Shown here in pieces: positions 1-8,031 of a stretch of DNA of 64,000 nucleotides. The translations under genes and the position numbers were made by a program. The DNA comes from Sphingobacterium sp. GVS05A (GTDB taxonomy: Bacteria; Bacteroidota; Bacteroidia; Sphingobacteriales; Sphingobacteriaceae): contig NZ_JAHXYR010000003.1 in NCBI RefSeq assembly GCF_019969845.1, positions 310,001 to 374,000 of the forward strand. The letters run 5' to 3'. Numbering within the stretch: the first letter of the stretch is position 1; every line of letters starts with the position of its first letter. The notes beneath the pieces were generated by a model. That model did not search any database. It worked only from the letters and a program-made list of their open reading frames with translations, and was not told the DNA's origin.

Positions 1-55
1 TAAAAGAGAAGCCCCTAAGTATTGGATATTTGAAAAGCGGTGGCGGGGGATATGA
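1..55 (+). other. Possible 3' end of a gene entering from the left
   Basis: Two forward frames are open from the window edge, one ending in TGA at 53-55 (tail ...YWIFEKRWRGI) and the other in TGA at 57-59 (tail ...LKSGGGGYE). The terminator hairpin just downstream fits the end of a rightward gene, but the fragment is too short to choose a frame or a family. Confidence 0.2.
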
Positions 56-67
56 ATGAATTTAAAG

Positions 68-109
68 AAAAACAGGGGTAGCCGAACATTTTCGGATACC
101 CCTGTTTTT
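68..109. terminator. Bidirectional intrinsic terminator
   Basis: A 13-nt perfect stem (AAAAACAGGGGTA with TACCCCTGTTTTT) has A/T tracts on both sides. It can end transcription of the leftward mrp gene and of any gene entering from the left. Confidence 0.85.
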
Positions 110-187
110 ATGGAAGTGGTATGTTGATCAATCCATTAAATGGAGTTCGACTGTTTAGTCGGTCCGGTGTCTCAATAGCTGTTATAT

Positions 188-1249
188 TTAAATCTGACTA
201 TGGATGATGGAGAGTTGTTGCGCAACCTTCTCCGCAATCGTCAGGAATGATTTTGTTACAGGATCTTCTTGATCTATTGCGACAGGGAAACCGTTGTCTC
301 CGGCATCAGAAATCCCTTTAAGCAATGGTATTTCGCCAAGGAATGGTACTTTATATTCTTCGGCTAAACGTTTTCCACCATCTTTACCAAAGATATAGTA
401 TTTGTTATCAGGTAGTTCTGCCGGTGTAAAATAAGCCATATTTTCAACCACTCCCAAGAGCGGAATATTGATACTGTCCATTAAAAACATGCCGATTCCT
501 TTGACAGCATCGGCTAGCGCTACCTGCTGCGGTGTGGTGACAATAACTGCTCCGGCGATTGGGAAAGTCTGTGATACCGTGATATGGATGTCACCGGTTC
601 CCGGTGGCATATCGACAACAAGATAATCCAGTTCACCCCAATTGGCATCATTGAAAAGTTGTTTGATGGCCGAGGTGGTCATTGGGCCACGCCATGGAAT
701 AGGTTGGTTGGGATCCGTAAAGAAACCAATTGAAAGTAGTTTTAGACCAAATTTTTCAAGTGGTTCAATTTTAACCTGGCCATCAGGCATCTCAACAGAT
801 CCGGGTTTGGCTCCTTCCAATCCGAACATCATCGGTAGTGATGGACCATAGATATCGGCGTCCAATAGACCTGTTTTTGCTCCCTTGGAATGAAGTGCAA
901 GTGCCAAGTTCGCAGCGACTGTTGATTTTCCAACACCGCCCTTACCTGATGAAACCAGAATGATGTTTTTAATCCCTGAAACCTGAGCGCCCTGTTTACC
1001 GACCACATTGGAAGTCATGTTGATCTGAACTTCAAGATTTTTATCAATAAAATGTGCTATGGCGTTGCGGCAAGCATGCTCTATATGGTCTTTTAGTGGA
1101 CAGGCGGGGGTAGTCAATATGACATCGAAGGCAATTTTTTGGTCTTCGATCTGAATATTTTGAATCATATTCAATGTTACAAGATCCTTTTTTAGATCAG
1201 GCTCTTCAACATAGGATAATGCATTTAATACTTGTTCTTTGGTAACCAT
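188..1249 (-). CDS. mrp: Mrp/ApbC-family Fe-S cluster carrier ATPase
   Basis: 353 aa. An N-terminal MIP18/DUF59-like domain (about residues 5-80) is followed by a ParA/MinD-type P-loop ATPase. The deviant Walker A SGKGGVGKST lies at about 101-110 and DMPPGTGD at about 213-220. The family carries or inserts iron-sulfur clusters in the cytosol, with the nucleotide site controlling transfer. The CxxC pair that many Mrp proteins carry after the NM.YF motif is absent: the stretch reads NMAYFTPAELPDN. The only nearby cysteines are in the N-terminal domain (C50, C60). It is transcribed alone, leftward, with a TAGTTTTG -7 match 24 nt or so upstream of the ATG and a strong terminator downstream. Family assignment is firm; the cluster-binding mode is uncertain. 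Confidence 0.93.
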   Translation of the reverse strand: MVTKEQVLNALSYVEEPDLKKDLVTLNMIQNIQIEDQKIAFDVILTTPACPLKDHIEHACRNAIAHFIDKNLEVQINMTSNVVGKQGAQVSGIKNIILVSSGKGGVGKSTVAANLALALHSKGAKTGLLDADIYGPSLPMMFGLEGAKPGSVEMPDGQVKIEPLEKFGLKLLSIGFFTDPNQPIPWRGPMTTSAIKQLFNDANWGELDYLVVDMPPGTGDIHITVSQTFPIAGAVIVTTPQQVALADAVKGIGMFLMDSINIPLLGVVENMAYFTPAELPDNKYYIFGKDGGKRLAEEYKVPFLGEIPLLKGISDAGDNGFPVAIDQEDPVTKSFLTIAEKVAQQLSIIHSQI

Positions 1250-1276
1250 CTATTATTCATTTGAAATCATGGAATA

Positions 1277-1284
1277 CAAAACTA
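1277..1284 (-). promoter_or_regulatory. Candidate -7 element of mrp
   Basis: On the minus strand it reads TAGTTTTG, an exact TAnnTTTG match, about 28 nt before the mrp ATG. No clear TTTG -33 partner. Confidence 0.45.
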
Positions 1285-1549
1285 CTCATTGCCGATCAAT
1301 TTCATGTCATTTGTTTGTTTTTAATGGAATTTAGATCGTTGTAACTGTTCCCTGTTTATGATGTAGGGGTTGTCCAAAAACACTGAACAAATCCTTGACA
1401 ACTCTATAGCGTGGTATAGTGAATGCGCTGGGATAACTTTTGACGGAGATAGTTTTTATATTGGCCAGAAAATCGCCTGATAATCTTGTCTTCATTCTAA
1501 TTGGGGTTTTAAATAAGCTGTGCTTCGGATGGTTTCCGGGTAATTATAA
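1285..1549. other. Intergenic region, no gene seen
   Basis: Part of the 368-nt divergent gap between mrp and the transglycosylase. No ORF with plausible composition, no terminator and no RNA motif was recognised. It holds only the two outward promoters at its ends. Confidence 0.5.
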
Positions 1550-1580
1550 TTGTATATAAAGGCAAATTTATCTAAGTTTG
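1550..1580 (+). promoter_or_regulatory. Bacteroidota-type promoter of the transglycosylase gene
   Basis: TTG, a 20-nt spacer, then TAAGTTTG (1573-1580). The predicted start site near 1585 rules out the upstream in-frame ATG at 1585 and favours ATG 1618. The segment 1561-1580 recurs with one mismatch at 30022-30041. Confidence 0.65.
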
Positions 1581-1617
1581 ACTATTGATATGCATGGATT
1601 TGCATGAAATTGTAATT

Positions 1618-3822
1618 ATGTCCAATCGATTTATAACAACACTGAAGTCCCGCAAGTGGCGATGGCTTTACATTACTTTGGCTGTTTTCTTGATTTTGGT
1701 AATCGCAGCAGGTACTTATGCTTACCAAAAGAGAGACGGGATGCTCATGGGGGCAATCAATAAAGCAAAAGCTAAGCTGTTGGAAAAGTATGATATGGAT
1801 TTGAAAATTCAATATTATGCTTTTCAGGGAATTAATGCAGTGCAGTTTAAAAATATACAGTTGTTACCTAAAAATAGGGAGCCGCTGGCACAGATTAATG
1901 ATCTGACTGTATCTGTTAAATTATGGCCCCTTTTATTCGGTGATGTAAAGCTTGGGGAGGTTATTCTGGACAATGCAACAGTGTCTTTGGTCAAGAAAGA
2001 TTCCATTAGCAACTACGATTTCCTGTTTAAGAAACAAAAGAAGGATACAGTCGAGAATGATAATCCGAAGCAGAATTTGGCTGCTTTGGCGGACCGTCTA
2101 CTAAAGAATGTATTCTTTAAAATCCCAAATGATCTAGATCTTAAAAATCTTGAGCTTTCTTATAAGGACGACAGTACTTCACAACGTATTGTCATACCTT
2201 CTGCTGTCATTGACGGTGGCGATATGGAATCTAAGTTTTTGCTAAATGATCATGAGGCTGCCTGGAACCTAACAGGGACAATAGATTCGGATAATCAGGA
2301 ATGTGATCTGCGTCTTTTTTCGGATAAGAGGGAGGTGAATCTCCCACTATTGCGGCGCAAATTCGGTCTGGCTGTTAGTTTTGATGAGATATCCTTTCGA
2401 TTGGACAAGGCCAACCGACGTAATAAGGAGCTGTTGGAGTTACATGGGCAATGGGGCTTTAAAAACCTGAAGGTAAATCATTGGCGTATCTCTAGTAAAG
2501 ACGTTATTTTCCCCGAAGCGACGATGCAGGGGGCACTCAATATCGGAGCTTCTTCCATTGAAGTCAGTAAGGAGAGTACAGTACAGGTAAAAGATTTTGT
2601 TTTTTCTCCATACATAAAATATGTACATAAACCTGAAAAAGAGGTTTTTTTGGCTATTCACACAGATAAAATCAAGGCACAAGACTTTTTTGATGCGATG
2701 CCAGTTGGGTTGTTTCCAGGGGTGGACGGAATTCAGGTTGAGGGGCATATTCAATACGATCTAAATTTCGCTTTAGAATTAAAAAGGCCGGATAAGCTTC
2801 TCTTTTCGTCAAAAATGGATGATAAAGATCTGCAAGTCGTGAAATGGGGCGAGGCTAACATTGGGATGCTAAATACGCCTTTTACGTATACAGCTTATGA
2901 GGATGGTAAACCGATGCGTGAGATTGTGGTTGGTCCGCAAAATCCGAATTTTACACCATTGGATCAGATCTCCCGTTACATGCAGATTAGTCTGATCAAC
3001 ACCGAAGATCCTTTTTTCTTCAAGCATAAGGGCTTTGAAGAAAAGGCTTTCAAACTCTCTATTGTCACGAATATCAAAGAAAAAGGCTTTAAGCGGGGTG
3101 CAAGTACCATATCGATGCAATTGGTGAAGAATGTATTTCTAAACCGTAATAAGACTGTCGTTCGGAAACTTGAGGAGATCCTATTGGTTTGGCTAATGGA
3201 GCGTTCGCAGCAGGTAAGTAAAAAGCGGATGTATGAGGTTTATCTCAATGTTATCGAGTGGGGTAATAATGTCTATGGGATTACTGAAGCCGCACGCTAC
3301 TATTTTGGAAAAACTCCTGCGCAACTCGGACTTGGAGAAAGTATATTTTTGTCCAGTATCGTACCGCGTCCGAAGAAAGGACTTAACTTTTTTGACTGGA
3401 CTGGACATCTTAAGGGAAATATGTTGCGCTATTTTAATACCTATGGCCATATCATGACTAAAACAGGGCAGATAGGTGTTGATTCGACCACAGTAGCTTA
3501 TGGTTTCTACGAAGTCGTCTTGCAGCCACATTTGCGTGCCGCTAGACCTGCAGTTGTAGATTCGATAGACACATTGGATATGGGAGATGATCCATTGTTA
3601 TTCGATGATCTTGGGAGCGGAGGAGCAACTGATAATTTAGAAGGGGTTTCCCTTCCTAAAACCATAAAAAAGATGTCTCATCCTGAAAAACAGGACGAGG
3701 AAACAGCTGAACCAGAAAAACATAAGCGGTCTATTTTCGATAAAATCCTAGGCCGTAACAAGGAAGAAAAGGAAAAAACGGAGGACGAGACAACTAAGTA
3801 CCCTAAAAAAGTACAAAAGTAG
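1618..3822 (+). CDS. Biosynthetic peptidoglycan transglycosylase (GT51) with AsmA-like N-terminus
   Basis: 734 aa from ATG 1618; an in-frame ATG at 1585 would sit on the predicted transcription start. One membrane anchor (about residues 14-34) follows a basic N-terminus. Residues 40-430 form a long beta-rich periplasmic region resembling AsmA-type proteins. The GT51 lysozyme-like domain occupies about 445-620, with the catalytic-Glu motif EDPFFFKHKGF (Glu about 463) and GASTISMQLVKN (about 494-505). No transpeptidase domain follows; the tail (about 640-734) is charged and low-complexity. It should polymerise lipid II glycan strands, like MtgA but three times as long. GT51 assignment is firm; the role of the N-terminal region is inference. 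Confidence 0.88.
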   Translation: MSNRFITTLKSRKWRWLYITLAVFLILVIAAGTYAYQKRDGMLMGAINKAKAKLLEKYDMDLKIQYYAFQGINAVQFKNIQLLPKNREPLAQINDLTVSVKLWPLLFGDVKLGEVILDNATVSLVKKDSISNYDFLFKKQKKDTVENDNPKQNLAALADRLLKNVFFKIPNDLDLKNLELSYKDDSTSQRIVIPSAVIDGGDMESKFLLNDHEAAWNLTGTIDSDNQECDLRLFSDKREVNLPLLRRKFGLAVSFDEISFRLDKANRRNKELLELHGQWGFKNLKVNHWRISSKDVIFPEATMQGALNIGASSIEVSKESTVQVKDFVFSPYIKYVHKPEKEVFLAIHTDKIKAQDFFDAMPVGLFPGVDGIQVEGHIQYDLNFALELKRPDKLLFSSKMDDKDLQVVKWGEANIGMLNTPFTYTAYEDGKPMREIVVGPQNPNFTPLDQISRYMQISLINTEDPFFFKHKGFEEKAFKLSIVTNIKEKGFKRGASTISMQLVKNVFLNRNKTVVRKLEEILLVWLMERSQQVSKKRMYEVYLNVIEWGNNVYGITEAARYYFGKTPAQLGLGESIFLSSIVPRPKKGLNFFDWTGHLKGNMLRYFNTYGHIMTKTGQIGVDSTTVAYGFYEVVLQPHLRAARPAVVDSIDTLDMGDDPLLFDDLGSGGATDNLEGVSLPKTIKKMSHPEKQDEETAEPEKHKRSIFDKILGRNKEEKEKTEDETTKYPKKVQK

Positions 3823-3976
3823 CCTGGTAAACTAGGTTTATAAATTAGTAGTTTTCATATTGAAAAAACTGTTGATTTGTTATCATCGGGGGTGGGTTAA
3901 AAAATTTAGCGTGCTCAATATTTTGGAAAATCTGTCTGGAAAAAGGAAATGATACCGATAAAAATAATATAATGGA

Positions 3977-4516
3977 ATGAAAAAAATAGAAATTGACGGA
4001 TTGCTTTTTGAGCCCCTTTTTGAAGAAGAACAGATTCAGAAAAGGGTACGTTTGATGGGGATAGACATTAGTCTACGATATGAACATAAGCAACCTGTTT
4101 TTATAGGCGTGTTGAATGGTTGTTTTATGTTTATGGCAGATCTGCTTAAACAAATTGAAGTTCCCTGTGAGATGTCTTTTATTAAATTGGCCTCTTATAT
4201 CGGTACTGGTCAATCTGAATTGAATGAGCTTTTGGGTTTAGGTATTGATTTAGAGGGGCGTGATGTGATTATCGTGGAAGATATTGTAGACTCCGGACAT
4301 TCGCTGAAACATACATTGGATGCCGTGAAACGGTTAAATCCAGCCAGCGTCATCGCATGTGCACTTCTGGTTAAGCCTGAAGCACTGCAATATCATTTTG
4401 AAGAGCTGACCTATGTTGGTTTTGAGATTAGTAAGGAGTTTGTTGTGGGGTATGGGATGGATTTTAATGGTCTATGCCGCAACTTACCTGATATTTATAA
4501 AAACGTCGTGGTCTGA
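3977..4516 (+). CDS. hpt: Hypoxanthine phosphoribosyltransferase
   Basis: 179 aa, the usual length. It makes IMP/GMP from hypoxanthine/guanine and PRPP in purine salvage. The PRPP-binding loop VIIVEDIVDSGHSL lies at about 97-110, with the acidic pair E101-D102; the N-terminal FIGVLNGCF segment and the C-terminal VGYGMDFNGLCRNLP segment (purine pocket) are also typical. It stands alone after the transglycosylase, with a 154-nt gap containing no exact promoter match. The leftward neighbour ends 45 nt after its stop, so the two are convergent. Confidence 0.93.
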   Translation: MKKIEIDGLLFEPLFEEEQIQKRVRLMGIDISLRYEHKQPVFIGVLNGCFMFMADLLKQIEVPCEMSFIKLASYIGTGQSELNELLGLGIDLEGRDVIIVEDIVDSGHSLKHTLDAVKRLNPASVIACALLVKPEALQYHFEELTYVGFEISKEFVVGYGMDFNGLCRNLPDIYKNVVV

Positions 4517-4560
4517 TGCTACCAGAGATAATGATATTTTACTTGTGAAATTGTGCGCTA

Positions 4561-5055
4561 TTAAAGCATTTGCTTGTTGTATAATTCTTTCAAATGTATG
4601 ATCAAATCTTCCAGATCAGATAACGGTAATTTGGAGACAGTTTCAAATTTTTCTTTCTCATCAAATTTAATGATTAAGATCCCTTTATTATCTTCATTAT
4701 ACCCCGTTCTTTCTATCGAAAAGTTTATCTTGTCAAAATCAAATTCTTTTGAACCGCCCTTAAACCAATGGTAGTCCGCGGTGTAATTTAATTTGTTTTC
4801 TTGAAAATGAATTATTTCGGAGCCATAAGTATTCCATAGCGAAACACGAAGCATATAGAACGCTATTAATCCAAATACTGCATAGATAGCAATACTCACA
4901 ATAGTTACTCCGCCATTGAGTATATTGGCAATGAGGCCACTTAAAGGTAGGACGATTGTAAATATTGTGAGTAGATAGATGAATAATCTGGCAATTAGGG
5001 ACCCCGTTTGTTCTTTTAACATTAATCGGTTTTGTCTTAAGTCGATCTGTTTCAT
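4561..5055 (-). CDS. Hypothetical small membrane protein
   Basis: 164 aa, no family recognised. Two close hydrophobic segments (about residues 23-47 and 50-72) form a hairpin, followed by about 90 hydrophilic residues with beta-like alternation that resemble a PH-like cytosolic domain. Conserved-looking features include a tryptophan in WFKGGSKEF. It is flanked by convergent hpt and the leftward tag gene. The coding assignment rests on length, membrane pattern and codon composition only. Confidence 0.65.
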   Translation of the reverse strand: MKQIDLRQNRLMLKEQTGSLIARLFIYLLTIFTIVLPLSGLIANILNGGVTIVSIAIYAVFGLIAFYMLRVSLWNTYGSEIIHFQENKLNYTADYHWFKGGSKEFDFDKINFSIERTGYNEDNKGILIIKFDEKEKFETVSKLPLSDLEDLIIHLKELYNKQML

Positions 5056-5149
5056 ATAGCGTATTTTTTTGAATAGTTTTAAGGATAGAAAGATCCTTCA
5101 GTGAGGTCGTCTTTTTTATCTTTGGTCCTTGATCCTATAGCAATATAGC

Positions 5150-5716
5150 TTAATATTTAAAAGTACAAGTTTCAATATGATCATTGACCATGCCCACTGC
5201 TTGCATGTAAGCATAACAAATCGTTGAACCAAAAAACTTGAAACCTCTTTTCTTCATGTCTTTTGCTATTTTATCAGAAATCTCAGTCGTTGCTGGAACA
5301 TGTTGCAAACTCGGCCAATGGTTGATCAACGGTTGTTGTTCTGGTAAAAATGTATACAGGTAATTGTAAAAGCTGCCATATTCCAGTTGGACGTTTTTGA
5401 ACAGTCGTGCATTTGTAATGGTCGATTCGATCTTATTTCGATGTTTAATAATACCGGAATCTTTCAGGAGTGCTTCGACGTGATCTGCTGTATAAATCGC
5501 GACTTTGCTGACATCAAAATTGGCGAAGGCTTCCTGATAAGCTGATCTTCGGCGGAGGATCGTAATCCAGCTCAAACCAGCCTGAGCCGACTCTAGCACT
5601 AAAAATTCAAATAAGGTTTTATCGTCCTTGACCTGTCGTCCCCATTCTTTATCGTGATAGCTGACATACTGTTCATCAGATCCGCACCATTGGCAGCGTA
5701 TAATTTCTTTTGGCAT
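5150..5716 (-). CDS. tag: DNA-3-methyladenine glycosylase I
   Basis: 188 aa. It removes N3-methyladenine from DNA in base-excision repair. The zinc-snap ligand pattern of TagI is visible: C8 (CQWCG), H21 (SYHDKEWG) and H180/C184 in the C-terminal HIETCTFKY. The core motif LESAQAGLSWITIL lies at about 41-54 with the conserved Glu at about 42. Length and motif order match the family throughout. Single gene, divergent from the DUF4271 gene. Confidence 0.95.
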   Translation of the reverse strand: MPKEIIRCQWCGSDEQYVSYHDKEWGRQVKDDKTLFEFLVLESAQAGLSWITILRRRSAYQEAFANFDVSKVAIYTADHVEALLKDSGIIKHRNKIESTITNARLFKNVQLEYGSFYNYLYTFLPEQQPLINHWPSLQHVPATTEISDKIAKDMKKRGFKFFGSTICYAYMQAVGMVNDHIETCTFKY

Positions 5717-5836
5717 GTTCTATAAAGATTTTTTGAATGCAATATAACTTTTTATCCTAACTTTACGACCATAAAAAAGTTTCGAATTTAAAAGGTCTAT
5801 GATTTCTTCATCACCGTTAAGGAACAGTTTATTTCA

Positions 5837-6808
5837 ATGAAAGTTAACATCTTTAAATATTTTATTGTCTTTGTAATTCTCTTTGTGTTTTCGGCTGTAC
5901 AGGTGAGTGCACAGCGACGGGCATTGCGACATATTGTCCAAGATAGCCTATCCCTATCCGATAGTACACATATTTTAAGCGATTCTATTCTGTCGCCTAA
6001 CCAGGAGGTTCTGGCATCCTTAAATCCAGTACTGCAGAAACAATATCGGATTGTAACTGTAGAAGCGGAGGGGTTGGTTGTTCACAATATGTATGACTAT
6101 GATGTGAAACAATATTTTAAAGGTGAGCAGCACAATAATGCTTTGGCTCGACAATATGGAAGTCCTAAGCCGCACCGGGAGAACTGGATTTTATTTACTG
6201 TGCTCTTCCTGATATTTGGGGTTGGGTTAATTCGCATATTTTTTCCTTCAGATATAAAGTTGGTCTTTCAGGGTTATTTTGATGACCGGGTGCTGTTGTC
6301 GGTTAGTAAGGAAGATACTATCCTAACCTCTTGGCCCTTCATTTTTCTGTTTGTATTGTTTTCGGGAGCAATGGCGCTATTTGTCAGTTTATTTTATGCA
6401 TATGAATTGAACCGCTTTGATTTTATTACTTTTCCCAATTATATTAAAACAGTAGGTATGGTCGGTGGGTTATTTGCCTTAAAAATTGGCTTTATCCGAT
6501 TTTTATCCTTTGTCTTTGAAATTAGGAAGCTGGTAAAAGAATATGTGACGGTGTTATATCTGATTTATTTTAACACACTCTTTTTGATGCTTCCTGTGTT
6601 ATTAATATTGAGTCTTGTCCCATTAAGCGCTGTTGGCGTCGTTTTACATTTGGCTATTGTTGGAGCAATCCTGTTATTCTTATATAGATTTCTCAAGACA
6701 GCAGCGCATATTATGTCGATGTATAAATTTTCAATTTCCTATTTAATTTTGTACCTTTGTTGCCTAGAAATAGCACCAATATTAATACTGTTAAGATTAT
6801 TGAGCTAA
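5837..6808 (+). CDS. DUF4271 domain membrane protein
   Basis: 323 aa. A signal peptide (cleavage near VSAQ, about residue 25) is followed by a short exported region (about 26-110) and at least five hydrophobic segments from about 115 to 323, ending at the very C-terminus. This matches the DUF4271 family of Bacteroidota, whose function is unknown. It lies 11 nt upstream of hemD, a common pairing in the phylum; the final codons of this gene contain the probable hemD promoter, so the two may be only partly co-transcribed. Confidence 0.8.
   Translation: MKVNIFKYFIVFVILFVFSAVQVSAQRRALRHIVQDSLSLSDSTHILSDSILSPNQEVLASLNPVLQKQYRIVTVEAEGLVVHNMYDYDVKQYFKGEQHNNALARQYGSPKPHRENWILFTVLFLIFGVGLIRIFFPSDIKLVFQGYFDDRVLLSVSKEDTILTSWPFIFLFVLFSGAMALFVSLFYAYELNRFDFITFPNYIKTVGMVGGLFALKIGFIRFLSFVFEIRKLVKEYVTVLYLIYFNTLFLMLPVLLILSLVPLSAVGVVLHLAIVGAILLFLYRFLKTAAHIMSMYKFSISYLILYLCCLEIAPILILLRLLS
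6752..6759 (+). promoter_or_regulatory. Candidate -7 element for hemD inside the DUF4271 gene
   Basis: TACCTTTG matches TAnnTTTG exactly, 60 nt before ATG 6820. It overlaps the TTG at 6757 that opens the longest frame, so translation must start later. Confidence 0.5.
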
Positions 6809-6819
6809 AACTGGTTAAT

Positions 6820-7590
6820 ATGCAAACTTCAGACGTAGAAAGAGCAAAGAAGGTAAAAAGTGTACTGGTGACTTTACCAAAACCTGAAAACGATAAGTCC
6901 CCTTATTATGATTTAGCAAAGAAATACGGGTTAAAATTAGACTTTCGAGGTTTTATACACGTAGAAGGAGTTCCTGCCAAAGATGTGCGTAGGGATAAAG
7001 TTAATTTAGCAGATCACACTGCGGTAATATTTACAAGTAGAAATGCTGTAGATCATTATTTTAGGATCTGCGAAGAGATGCGGTTTGAAGTGTCGGCGGA
7101 AATGAAGTATTTCTGTATTTCCGAGACGATCGCTCTCTATCTTCAAAAATATATTCAATATAGGAAACGCAAAATTTTCTTTGGTAAACAAACGGCTAAA
7201 GATCTGGAAGAAGTTTTGAAAAAACATAAAGCTGAAAACTTCCTGTTCCCTTGTTCGGATGTTGCTAATGAAGAAACAAGCAATTGGTTACAACAAAATG
7301 GCTATAAGTTTACCCCAGCAGTTCTTTTTAGAACTGTGGTAAGTGACCTGAGCGATCTTAAAGATGTATTTTATGATGTAATTGTATTCTTTAGTCCTTC
7401 TAGTGTTCAATCGTTATATGACAACTTCCCGGACTTTAAACAAAACAATACCCGTATCGCAGCGTTTGGAGCTTCAACGCAACAGGCTCTCTTAGAACAT
7501 GGATTGATATTGGATATTCCTGCTCCTACACCAAAAGCACCTAGTATGACGATGGCTGTAGAAGAATACATTAAAAAAGTGAATAAATAA
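6820..7590 (+). CDS. hemD: Uroporphyrinogen-III synthase
   Basis: 256 aa from ATG 6820, the first ATG after the upstream stop. It cyclises hydroxymethylbilane to uroporphyrinogen III in tetrapyrrole synthesis. The two-lobed HemD4 fold is suggested by VLVTLPKPEN near the N-terminus, AVIFTSRNAVDHYF (about 72-85), and VFFSPSSVQSL with AAFGASTQQALLEHG in the second half. The family is poorly conserved, so the call rests on these segments, length and linkage to DUF4271. No other heme genes are present here. Confidence 0.87.
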   Translation: MQTSDVERAKKVKSVLVTLPKPENDKSPYYDLAKKYGLKLDFRGFIHVEGVPAKDVRRDKVNLADHTAVIFTSRNAVDHYFRICEEMRFEVSAEMKYFCISETIALYLQKYIQYRKRKIFFGKQTAKDLEEVLKKHKAENFLFPCSDVANEETSNWLQQNGYKFTPAVLFRTVVSDLSDLKDVFYDVIVFFSPSSVQSLYDNFPDFKQNNTRIAAFGASTQQALLEHGLILDIPAPTPKAPSMTMAVEEYIKKVNK

Positions 7591-7614
7591 TAACCTATCT
7601 TAGGTTGATGATAT

Positions 7615-7640
7615 AAAGGGTTTTTTTAAACCCTTTTTTT
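7615..7640 (+). terminator. Intrinsic terminator after hemD
   Basis: Stem AAAGGGTTT / AAACCCTTT with a 4-nt loop, followed by a T run. A small AACCTA/TAGGTT hairpin lies just before it. Confidence 0.85.
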
Positions 7641-7885
7641 GTTTGATTTGGTTATTTCGTGGGATTCAATGTGTTATGATAGCATTGAGTTTGCCTGTCT
7701 AGCACAATCACAATAAAAATAGTCGCTTAGTTTTCATGCGATTGATAAAGAAACCTGCTAGGAACTTGATCAAGGCATACAGTTTGTAGATAATTGAGTT
7801 GTTATAACAGGTGATTCATTTGGTTTGTTAAAATAAGGTTCTATATGATGGAACTGGATTGTTGTAGGATGAAATGTAATAAAAG

Positions 7886-7897
7886 TGACATATGTCA
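7886..7897. promoter_or_regulatory. Palindrome TGACATATGTCA, possible operator
   Basis: A perfect 12-bp palindrome in an AT-rich leader, about 135 nt before the cupin gene. It resembles the dyads bound by Crp/Fnr-type regulators; there is no direct link to any regulator in the window. Confidence 0.3.
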
Positions 7898-8000
7898 TTG
7901 AGATTTTAATTATATTTCTATTAAATTGTAATGGGGTTATTTGTTCCAATTAAAATAAGGTGTAGACGTTATTTTTAAAATTTGGTAGAGATATTTTTTT

Positions 8001-8008
8001 TATGTTTG
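8001..8008 (+). promoter_or_regulatory. Candidate -7 element of the cupin gene
   Basis: TATGTTTG matches TAnnTTTG; the nearest TTTG (7981-7984) is only 16 nt upstream, shorter than the usual spacing. Leader to the GTG would be about 20 nt. Confidence 0.35.
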
Positions 8009-8031
8009 TAATTAAGCAAAATTAGTCAGTC

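Larger units (their letters stand above)
7641..8031. other. Long intergenic region with short palindromes
   Basis: About 390 nt without a convincing ORF. It contains perfect palindromes CTTGATCAAG (7765-7774), TGTTATAACA (7800-7809) and TGACATATGTCA (7886-7897). The 3' end carries a possible -7 element at 8001-8008. Confidence 0.4.
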
